A stretch of DNA of 5,225 bases from Synergistales bacterium (GTDB taxonomy: Bacteria > Synergistota > Synergistia > Synergistales > Aminobacteriaceae). The translations under genes and the position numbers were made by a program. The DNA is taken from positions 1-5,225 of the forward strand of contig BNVG01000128.1 in NCBI GenBank assembly GCA_025997935.1, given 5' to 3'. Positions 1 through 5,225 of the stretch are shown here, piece by piece. The first letter of the stretch is position 1. Each line of letters opens with the position of its first letter. The notes under the pieces were generated by a model. That model ran no database searches. It worked only from the letters and a program-made list of their open reading frames with translations, and was not told where the DNA came from.

Positions 1-2
1 GT

Positions 3-2003
3 TGGACATCGCCACCATCAAAACGCCGTCGTCTTGAGATAGCGCTGTTAAAACAACAAATCAAAGGCGGCAAGATCGGAAAGTTACTTATAGAAAACGG
101 CGACGCGACTCCCGAACAAGTGGACGGCGCGCTTAAAATACAGATGCAGCAAGTTCTCGATTCTGAGGTAAAGCCGTCGGCGGAGCCGGTTCCTTCCGCC
201 GAGCAGGCTCTCGCTCCTGCTCCAGACCCCACCTCCGCTCCCGCTCCAGCCGCCATAAATTTCGAGGACGAGTCGTCGACGGCGTTGGTTCCCTCCGCCG
301 GACAGGCCCCCGCCTCCGTCAGAACATCGTCGCTTTCGGAGTTGATGAAGACCCAGCCCAAATTAGGCGATATTTTATTGCAGGCCAAAGCTATAACACA
401 GGAGCAGCTCACGCAGGCTCTGCTAAAACAAAAGGGCTCGGGGCAGCGGCTTGGCGATATTTTGATCTATGAAGGTATGCTCACGGAAAACCGCTTGGCG
501 GACGCCTTGTCCGTTCAGCTTCGCATACCCCTTTTCACTCTCACCCGCTACCGCCCCATGCAAGAAGCCATACGCTCGGTGCCGCGAAGCGTCTCCGAGC
601 GTCTTCATTTAATACCTCTTTCTATCACCGACGACGGCGTTTTGATGGTGGCGATGTCCAACCCGTTAGACCTCTTGGCTCAGGACGAAATTCGTATGCT
701 CACCGGGCGCGAAATCAAAATCGGGGTCACGACGTCCACCGAAATAAAAAACAATTTAGACAGACTGTACAACCTTCAGAGCAACCTCGAGGAGGCTGTG
801 GTCGAGGTCGTCGGAGACATAGAGCTTCCGCAGGAGGGCTTCGCCGAGGCGAACCCGGACGACGCGCCTGTTATACAGTTAGTCAGCAACGTCTTAGAGC
901 AGGCCGTCAGGGAAAACGCGTCGGACGTCCACGTCGAGCCGTACGAAAAATCGGCCCGCGTCCGCTATCGTGTGGACGGCGCGCTCTACACCGCGTTTGA
1001 CTATCCCGTGGCGCTGCACCCGGCGGTTTCGGCCCGTCTCAAGATAATGGCCAATATAGACATCACCGAAAAAAGAAAACCGCAGGACGGACGTATTCTG
1101 ATAAAGGTCGCCGGACGGAGGATTGACCTCCGCGTGAGCTCTCTCCCCACGCTGCACGGCGAGAAGATGGTTCTGCGTATACTTGACCAGGAGAGCACGG
1201 CCGTCGGGCTCGACCGCCTTGGCTTCGAACCTGACGACTTAGAGAAAATCGAGGTCTTTTGCGGCATACCCTGGGGAATAATATTGGTCACAGGCCCCAC
1301 GGGAAGCGGCAAATCCACGACTCTTTACTCTATGCTCGAGAAACTCAATCAGCCGGACGTCAATATCGTGACGGTCGAAGACCCGGTCGAGTACACGATA
1401 CCAGGCATAAATCAGGTTCACGTAAACGAAAAGGCCGGCCTCACGTTCGAGTCGTCGTTGCGCTCTATTTTGCGTCAGGACCCCGACAAGATAATGGTCG
1501 GAGAAATACGAGATCACAGTACGGCGCAGATAGCCATAAGGGCCGCCCTGACGGGGCACGTCGTGCTTTCCACGCTACATACAAACGACGCCCCCTCCGC
1601 CGCCACGCGCATAGGCGATATGGGAGTCGCGCCGTTTTTGGTCTCCGCTTCTCTGTCAGGCGTCATAGCTCAGAGACTTGTGCGTAAACTTTGCCCGTTC
1701 TGTAGGGAGGAGTACGAGGTGCCGGACGCGCTTTGCAAGTCGCTGAACCTGCCGCTCGGCACAAAGGCGTGGAAAGCCGTAGGATGCAGCGAATGTCGTC
1801 AGGGCTATAAGGGACGCAAGGGTATATACGAGATAATGATGGTGGACGACGACATAAGCAAGCTGATTCTCGACGGGGTGAGTAACATCGCGCTTCGCGA
1901 CGCCGCCATAGAAAAAGGGATGAAAACGCTTAGACAGTCGGGAATCAACAACGCTCTCGCAGGGTTGACGACCATAGAGGAAGTGCTGACGACGACGCTT
2001 TGA
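3..2003 (+). CDS. pilB: PilB, type IV pilus assembly (extension) ATPase of the GspE family, 5' partial
   Basis: Cytoplasmic hexameric ATPase that powers pilin polymerisation on the PilC platform. Residues are numbered from the GTG at 120, the nearest in-frame start. Seen: Walker A GPTGSGKST at 392-400 (K398), Asp box VEDPVEY at 419-425, Walker B with catalytic E462 (GEIRD), His box H480 and H487, and a zinc-type tetracysteine C525/C528/C556/C559, all typical of GspE/PilB. Residues 81-133 form a paired MshEN-type cyclic-di-GMP motif, followed by the rest of that domain to about 215; a Pro/Ala-rich linker covers about 20-66. The GTG at 120 is probably not the start: the frame stays open to the window edge, and 33-143 encodes further MshEN-like sequence with no ATG, GTG or TTG. 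A frame change near 29-36 is possible. PilB is preferred over GspE because pilT and pilC follow. Confidence 0.93.
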   Translation, partial: WTSPPSKRRRLEIALLKQQIKGGKIGKLLIENGDATPEQVDGALKIQMQQVLDSEVKPSAEPVPSAEQALAPAPDPTSAPAPAAINFEDESSTALVPSAGQAPASVRTSSLSELMKTQPKLGDILLQAKAITQEQLTQALLKQKGSGQRLGDILIYEGMLTENRLADALSVQLRIPLFTLTRYRPMQEAIRSVPRSVSERLHLIPLSITDDGVLMVAMSNPLDLLAQDEIRMLTGREIKIGVTTSTEIKNNLDRLYNLQSNLEEAVVEVVGDIELPQEGFAEANPDDAPVIQLVSNVLEQAVRENASDVHVEPYEKSARVRYRVDGALYTAFDYPVALHPAVSARLKIMANIDITEKRKPQDGRILIKVAGRRIDLRVSSLPTLHGEKMVLRILDQESTAVGLDRLGFEPDDLEKIEVFCGIPWGIILVTGPTGSGKSTTLYSMLEKLNQPDVNIVTVEDPVEYTIPGINQVHVNEKAGLTFESSLRSILRQDPDKIMVGEIRDHSTAQIAIRAALTGHVVLSTLHTNDAPSAATRIGDMGVAPFLVSASLSGVIAQRLVRKLCPFCREEYEVPDALCKSLNLPLGTKAWKAVGCSECRQGYKGRKGIYEIMMVDDDISKLILDGVSNIALRDAAIEKGMKTLRQSGINNALAGLTTIEEVLTTTL

Positions 2004-2006
2004 GTC

Positions 2007-2028
2007 TTATTTAAGTTTTATTTAAGTT
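2007..2028 (+). repeat. Tandem 11-bp direct repeat between pilB and pilT
   Basis: TTATTTAAGTT occurs twice back to back, at 2007-2017 and 2018-2028, without mismatch. A degenerate third unit may follow (2029-2039). The block is strongly AT-rich between two GC-richer genes and starts three bases after the pilB stop codon. No hairpin or clear promoter was seen in it, so any role is unknown. Confidence 0.75.
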
Positions 2029-2042
2029 TTAATTTTGCATTC

Positions 2043-2050
2043 AGGAGGGG
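2043..2050 (+). promoter_or_regulatory. Ribosome binding site that fixes the TTG start of pilT
   Basis: AGGAGGGG lies six bases before a TTG at 2057. The reading frame downstream immediately gives a PilT-like N-terminus, with ASDLH at residues 17-21. The strong Shine-Dalgarno match and correct spacing support TTG as the true initiation codon. Confidence 0.85.
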
Positions 2051-2056
2051 TATAGA

Positions 2057-3130
2057 TTGCCTGGAGATCTGAACAAACTATTGGGTGAAGTTATCAAAAA
2101 GAAAGCCAGCGACCTGCATATAAGCGTTGGGGTGCCGGCCGCTTTGCGTATCGACGGTGAGCTGAACTACGTTACGGAAGACGGCCCCCTGAGCGCCGAT
2201 GATGTCAAGAACGCGCTGTCGAGCATCCTGACCGCGGCGCAGATGGAGAGGTATTTGGCCGAAAACGAGCTTGACTTCAGCTTCACATATAAAGGCGGAG
2301 AGGGTTTGGAGGCGCGTTTCAGAGGCAACGTCTTCTTCGAGTCGCGTAACATGGCGGCGGCTTTTCGCCTTATCCCCATAAACATACGCTCCATAGACGA
2401 CCTGCGCTTGCCAGACGTCCTGAAGGAGATAAGCAAAAAGAGACGCGGGCTTTTCTTGGTGACGGGCCCTACGGGTCACGGGAAAAGCACGACCCTGGCC
2501 TCGATAATCAACGAGGTCAACAGGACGCGGTACGACCACATCATCACCATCGAGGATCCGGTCGAGTATATATATAAATCGGACAAGTGCATGGTGCATC
2601 AAAGAGAGATAGGCGCTGACACAAGCTCTTTCGCCGAAGGCCTCAGGCGAGCTTTGCGGCAGGATCCGGACGTGCTTCTGATAGGAGAGTTGCGGGATCT
2701 TGAAACCATCACGGCGGCTGTCACGGCGGCTGAGACGGGACACCTTGTCTTCGGTACGCTCCACACTCAGGACGCGGCTCAGTCCATAGACCGCGTTATC
2801 GACGTCTTCCCCCCGCATCAGCAGACTCAGATTCGCGTACAGTTGGCCACGGTTCTGGTTGGTATATGCTCTCAACAGCTCATCCCCAAAGAAGGCGGCG
2901 GACGCGTCTGCTCGACGGAGATTCTGATAGCCAACCCGGCCGTGCGAAACTGTATCCGCGAGGGTAAGACCAATCAGATTAAAACGCTTATCCAAACGGG
3001 CGTGAGTGTGGGTATGCGTACAATGGAGCAGAGCCTCGCTGGGTTTGTCAAAAGCGGAGACCTGTCTTTGGAGACCGCGCTGACTTTCGCCTACGATCCC
3101 AAAGACCTTCAGCGCGTCCTGCAAGGTTAA
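2057..3130 (+). CDS. pilT: PilT, type IV pilus retraction ATPase
   Basis: Cytoplasmic hexameric ATPase that depolymerises the pilus, driving twitching motility and DNA uptake in known systems. The protein has 357 residues, normal for PilT. Seen in order: N-terminal PAS-like region opening with ASDLHISVG (17-25); Walker A GPTGHGKST at 137-145 (K143); Asp box IEDPVEY at 165-171; Walker B ending in GELRDLETI with catalytic E211; His box H229 and H236; and AVRNCIREGK at 295-304, a clear variant of the PilT signature AIRNLIRE needed for retraction. That signature and the absence of the PilB tetracysteine separate it from extension ATPases. The P-loop has His where Ser is usual (H141). It starts at a TTG behind a strong ribosome binding site, 53 bases after pilB, and is probably cotranscribed with pilB and pilC. 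Confidence 0.95.
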   Translation: MPGDLNKLLGEVIKKKASDLHISVGVPAALRIDGELNYVTEDGPLSADDVKNALSSILTAAQMERYLAENELDFSFTYKGGEGLEARFRGNVFFESRNMAAAFRLIPINIRSIDDLRLPDVLKEISKKRRGLFLVTGPTGHGKSTTLASIINEVNRTRYDHIITIEDPVEYIYKSDKCMVHQREIGADTSSFAEGLRRALRQDPDVLLIGELRDLETITAAVTAAETGHLVFGTLHTQDAAQSIDRVIDVFPPHQQTQIRVQLATVLVGICSQQLIPKEGGGRVCSTEILIANPAVRNCIREGKTNQIKTLIQTGVSVGMRTMEQSLAGFVKSGDLSLETALTFAYDPKDLQRVLQG

Positions 3131-3143
3131 TAAAAATTATCTC

Positions 3144-3149
3144 AGGAGG
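3144..3149 (+). promoter_or_regulatory. Ribosome binding site of pilC
   Basis: A perfect AGGAGG sits five bases before the ATG at 3155, within the 24-base gap between the pilT stop and pilC. It confirms the ATG as the start and allows independent loading of ribosomes in the operon. Confidence 0.85.
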
Positions 3150-3154
3150 AAATC

Positions 3155-4387
3155 ATGAATTTTCACTATCGCGCGCGAGCGTCCGACGGAAAGGTCGTAG
3201 AGGGTAATATAGAGGCCGAAAATCAAGGAAAGGCTTTAGAATTGCTCAGGGCGCAGGGGATGTTGCCCCTGTCCGTAAACGCCGCCGGCAAGGGCGGTAA
3301 GCCCAACGTCAAGGGCGGCATGACGTTTTTTGATAAACTGCAGCGCATCGGCACTATACCGGCCAAAATAAAAATGGTATTCTTTCGTCAGATGGCCACG
3401 ATGGTTAGCGCGGGGCTAAGTCTGACTATGGCCTTGAATATCGTCGCTGAGCAGGAGAGAAACCTTATCTTTCGCGACGCCATAGCGTCTGTCAGGGGTA
3501 GTATCGACCAGGGCGTCGCTTTCAGTCAGGCCATGAGACAACACCCTTCCATATTCAATATCCTTATGCTCTCCCTTGTGCAGGCCGGCGAGGAAGGCGG
3601 AATGCTGGACAGCGCTCTCAACCGCATAGCGAACCTCTTGGAAAAACAGCAGGCCCTGAGAGGTAAAATCAAATCCGCTATGTTCTACCCTTCTTTCATC
3701 CTCTGCTTTGCCGGAGGCGTTGTCGTGGTTTACGTCGGCTTTATTCTGCCGCAGTTCAAAAAGGTTTTCGATCAGATGGGCGTAAACTTGCCGTACTTGA
3801 CGCAGATGATGTTTGAACTTGGAGACTATTGTCAAGAGAACTATATGAAAATTATCACTGTTTTCGCAATCGTTATCGGTATCGTTATTTTCTTGTTCAC
3901 AAGCAAGACACTGAAGCCCGCGATGGACAGGTTCAAGCTGAAAGCCCCTGTTTTTGGCCCCCTCGTGATGAAGGCTTCCCTGTCGCGCTCCACGCAGACG
4001 TTGGCGTCGCTCGTCACGGCGGGCGTCCCCATACTGCGCGGGCTTGAGATGTCGAGAGACGTCGCGGACAACTCGCTTATAGGGATGGGCTTTGACAACC
4101 TCATCGACGCGACAAAACGCGGCGCCAGCTTGGGCGACTCGGCGCGCCAGGCCAAAATTTTCCCCATTCTCGTGTGCCAGATGCTACGTATAGGGGAGGA
4201 GACCGGACACCTCGACGAAATGCTGGAAAAGGTGGCAAGCTGGTACGAGCAGGAGTTAGACGAGCAGGTAAAAGCCATGACGGCTATGCTCGAGCCAGTT
4301 ATGATAGTGATAATCGGAGGGCTTGTGGCCATTATAGCTATTTCTATATTCGGCCCGATAACATCGGCTATGGAGCAGTTCTCGTAA
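3155..4387 (+). CDS. pilC: PilC, inner-membrane platform protein of the type IV pilus (T2SSF/GspF family)
   Basis: Polytopic inner-membrane protein on which the PilB and PilT hexamers dock; it couples ATP hydrolysis to insertion or removal of pilins. The protein has 410 residues, the usual family length. The N-terminal cytoplasmic part opens with FHYRARASDGKVVEGNIEAE (3-22), the standard PilC opening. Two T2SSF repeats follow, about 74-197 and 277-399; each begins with a matching helix pair (FRQMATMVSAGLSL at 77-90 and STQTLASLVTAGVPIL at 279-294). Three hydrophobic segments are visible at about 177-197, 233-250 and 380-400, giving the usual three-span topology. It is the last gene of the pilB-pilT-pilC set: no pilin or prepilin peptidase gene follows, and a hairpin of terminator type begins 47 bases after the stop. 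It appears intact. Confidence 0.95.
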   Translation: MNFHYRARASDGKVVEGNIEAENQGKALELLRAQGMLPLSVNAAGKGGKPNVKGGMTFFDKLQRIGTIPAKIKMVFFRQMATMVSAGLSLTMALNIVAEQERNLIFRDAIASVRGSIDQGVAFSQAMRQHPSIFNILMLSLVQAGEEGGMLDSALNRIANLLEKQQALRGKIKSAMFYPSFILCFAGGVVVVYVGFILPQFKKVFDQMGVNLPYLTQMMFELGDYCQENYMKIITVFAIVIGIVIFLFTSKTLKPAMDRFKLKAPVFGPLVMKASLSRSTQTLASLVTAGVPILRGLEMSRDVADNSLIGMGFDNLIDATKRGASLGDSARQAKIFPILVCQMLRIGEETGHLDEMLEKVASWYEQELDEQVKAMTAMLEPVMIVIIGGLVAIIAISIFGPITSAMEQFS

Positions 4388-4434
4388 AATATCGCAACTG
4401 CCGTCCGACCCAGGGCGACGACTGCCCTACGCTA

Positions 4435-4479
4435 AAACCCACCTGATTTAGCTCGCGTTGAGCTTTTTCAGGTGGGTTT
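4435..4479. terminator. Probable bidirectional terminator between pilC and tRNA-Ser
   Basis: A perfect 12-bp inverted repeat has arms at 4435-4446 (AAACCCACCTGA) and 4468-4479. Inside it, a symmetric 3x3 run of T opposite T (4447-4449 and 4465-4467) leads to a second 5-bp stem AGCTC/GAGCT (4450-4454 and 4460-4464) with a GCGTT loop. The arms end in T-runs: TTT then ATATATA on the + strand and TTTT on the - strand. It lies 47 bases after pilC and 29 bases beyond the 3' end of the convergent tRNA gene, so it can end both transcripts. The T-tracts are short, so efficiency is uncertain. Confidence 0.8.
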
Positions 4480-4508
4480 ATATATAGCTTACCGTATTTA
4501 TTTTTTAA

Positions 4509-4602
4509 TGGCGGTGAGTGAGAGATTCGAACTCTCGATAGAAGTTTTAGCCCCTATACTCGCTTAGCAGGCGAGTGCCTTCAGCCTCTCGGCCAACTCA
4601 CC
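4509..4602 (-). tRNA. tRNA-Ser (anticodon GCU), CCA encoded
   Basis: Read on the - strand, the acceptor arms GGTGAGT and ACTCACC pair fully, followed by discriminator G and an encoded CCA (4509-4511). The anticodon stem is CTCGC/GCGAG around the loop CTGCTAA, so the anticodon is GCT (4566-4568), decoding AGC and AGU serine codons. The T arm is GAGAG-TTCGAAT-CTCTC. A long variable arm (ATAG...CTAT with extra pairs) marks it as a class II tRNA, as expected for serine. It has 94 bases including CCA. It is transcribed from a consensus promoter about 35 bases upstream and runs towards pilC. Confidence 0.97.
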
Positions 4603-4634
4603 AAACGTGAACACATCCCGAAAACACAAGCGTT

Positions 4635-4662
4635 ATTATATCGTTTGCGCGCCTGTTGTCAA
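4635..4662 (-). promoter_or_regulatory. Consensus sigma-70 type promoter for tRNA-Ser
   Basis: On the - strand, a perfect -35 box TTGACA (4657-4662) is separated by 16 bases from a perfect -10 box TATAAT (4635-4640). The expected start of transcription is near 4628, giving a leader of roughly 25 bases before the mature tRNA 5' end at 4602. Full consensus at both boxes fits a highly transcribed stable RNA gene. The 16-base spacer is one below the optimum. Confidence 0.88.
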
Positions 4663-4745
4663 CATTTAGAATTTAACATAGCGTTTCTCTTTTTCAGGTA
4701 AAGTTGAAATTGCCGCTTATGGCGAGAATTATATCTTGTATTTTT

Positions 4746-4754
4746 TGATATAAT
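4746..4754 (+). promoter_or_regulatory. Extended -10 promoter for murC
   Basis: TGATATAAT gives a consensus -10 box (4749-4754) with the TG of an extended -10 element. No good -35 box lies 16-18 bases upstream; TTGAAA at 4704-4709 is too far away. Transcription would start near 4761, about 38 bases before the murC ATG. This makes murC independent of the pil operon. Confidence 0.65.
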
Positions 4755-4783
4755 GGCAAAAAATCGTAAATATACAGTTGCGC

Positions 4784-4789
4784 GGGGGA
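4784..4789 (+). promoter_or_regulatory. Ribosome binding site of murC
   Basis: GGGGGA lies nine bases before the ATG at 4799. It is closer to ideal spacing for this ATG than for the GTG codon that follows directly at 4802, so the ATG is chosen. Confidence 0.6.
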
Positions 4790-4798
4790 ATTTTGTAG

Positions 4799-5225
4799 AT
4801 GGTGGCGAATAATCTTGAGCGGCTTTGCGGCGTCAAGCGCGTTCATTTTATGGGAATAGGCGGAGTGGGCATGAGCGCGTTGGCTTTACTGCTGTCCGAT
4901 ATGGGGTACGTTGTCAGCGGATGCGACATTTCGAGAAGCGTTTACTTTGACGCGCTCGAAAAGAAAAATATACAGTGCCGCGTAGGGCATTCCGCGTCCC
5001 ATATCGACGAATTTTCACCGCAGCTGTTGACTTACAGCAACGCCGTAGGAGCCGAGCAGAAAGAGCGGTTGTCCGCGCTTGAGCGTGGGATAATGACAAT
5101 AGGCAGAGGCGAGCTTCTGAGCCTGCTATTTAACGCGTCGTTTGGAGTGGGCGTGGCGGGCGCTCACGGCAAAACGACGACGTCCTCCATGATAGGTATG
5201 GTTCTGGAACGTCTCGGACTTGACC
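4799..5225 (+). CDS. murC: MurC, UDP-N-acetylmuramate--L-alanine ligase, 3' partial
   Basis: Cytoplasmic ATP-dependent ligase that adds L-alanine to UDP-N-acetylmuramic acid, the first amino acid step of peptidoglycan stem peptide synthesis. The window holds the first 142 residues of a family usually of about 450-480. Seen: the N-terminal Rossmann-type UDP-binding motif VHFMGIGGVGMSALALLLS (15-33), followed by GYVVSGCDIS (36-45), TYSNAV (80-85) and the ATP-binding P-loop GVAGAHGKTTTSSM (118-131, K125). The pair GIGGxGMS plus GAHGKTTT is specific to MurC (and Mpl) among Mur ligases. The gene is cut by the window end, not broken. It is divergent from tRNA-Ser and has its own promoter. It could head a cell-wall cluster (murB and others often follow murC), but that lies outside the window. 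Confidence 0.95.
   Translation, partial: MVANNLERLCGVKRVHFMGIGGVGMSALALLLSDMGYVVSGCDISRSVYFDALEKKNIQCRVGHSASHIDEFSPQLLTYSNAVGAEQKERLSALERGIMTIGRGELLSLLFNASFGVGVAGAHGKTTTSSMIGMVLERLGLD

Noticed and set aside
894..1559. Overlapping - strand open frames (894-1157, 1001-1318, 1239-1559) inside pilB
   Set aside because: They overlap one another and the conserved PilB core and encode low-complexity Arg-rich sequence without motifs.
1259..1687. A 142-codon + strand frame within pilB
   Set aside because: It runs out of frame through the Walker A and B region of pilB and has no domain; a frame shadow.
120..2003. Calling the first gene as GspE of a type II secretion system
   Set aside because: The ATPase cores are alike, but the next two genes are pilT, which type II secretion lacks, and pilC, so a type IV pilus is the better reading.
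2078..3124. A 348-codon open frame on the - strand lying over almost all of pilT
   Set aside because: It mirrors pilT, whose protein shows all ATPase motifs. The antisense product has no recognisable domain, is rich in Arg and His as expected of a complement-strand shadow, and I see no ribosome binding site for it.
3841..4332. A 163-codon - strand frame opposite pilC
   Set aside because: Its composition reflects the complement of the PilC helices; no ribosome binding site or family match was seen.
4412..4428. Small hairpin AGGGC/GCCCT with a 7-base loop just after pilC
   Set aside because: Only five pairs and no T-run follows; too weak to call, although it may add to 3' end structure.
4174..4446. 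A + strand frame crossing the pilC stop and running into the terminator
   Set aside because: It is out of frame with pilC, encodes nothing recognisable and ends inside the hairpin arm.
4704..4734. TTGAAA followed by TTATAT as an additional murC promoter
   Set aside because: The -10 candidate is poor and the spacing to it (19 bases) is long; the TGATATAAT element at 4746-4754 is much better.
1..5225. Mobile elements, CRISPR arrays, toxin-antitoxin or defence genes
   Set aside because: No inverted-repeat-bounded element, spaced repeat array, transposase or defence domain was seen, and there is no unexplained gap over 300 bases. No integration signs were seen next to the tRNA.

Overview
The window carries an ordinary type IV pilus motor operon, pilB-pilT-pilC, on the + strand. 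It is followed by a serine tRNA gene on the - strand and the first third of murC on the + strand. The source is a bacterium of moderate GC content with strong AGGAGG ribosome binding sites, two-membrane style type IV pili and frequent AUA isoleucine codons. A member of the Synergistota would fit, but this is a guess from general style and not from a marker gene.

Layout: 1-2003 is pilB, the extension ATPase, whose 5' end lies outside the window. After a 53-base AT-rich gap containing a tandem 11-bp repeat comes pilT, the retraction ATPase (2057-3130, TTG start). Then 24 bases further on is pilC, the platform protein (3155-4387). The first 3' hairpin of terminator type is at 4435-4479. It also lies 29 bases beyond the 3' end of tRNA-Ser(GCU) (4509-4602, - strand), so it can serve both converging transcripts. 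Between the tRNA and murC (4799 to the window end) is a divergent control region of about 200 bases. It holds a perfect consensus promoter for the tRNA (4635-4662) and an extended -10 promoter for murC (4746-4754).

How the genes work together: PilB and PilT are hexameric ATPases that dock in turn on the cytoplasmic face of the inner-membrane protein PilC to add or remove pilin subunits. No pilin, prepilin peptidase, alignment (PilMNO) or secretin gene lies in the window, so those parts must be encoded elsewhere. MurC belongs to peptidoglycan precursor synthesis and has its own promoter, so it is not part of the pilus operon.

The most informative observation is in PilB. Its N-terminus carries a tandem pair of 24-residue motifs with an exact 5-residue spacer, the arrangement known for cyclic-di-GMP-binding MshEN domains. 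A further motif of this type lies upstream of the nearest possible start codon (GTG at 120), preceded by the tail of yet another. The gene therefore extends beyond the window and seems to hold two such modules joined by a Pro/Ala-rich linker. Codon periodicity and motif spacing hint at a one-base frame change near positions 29-36. I see no previously undescribed system here; the rest is conventional.
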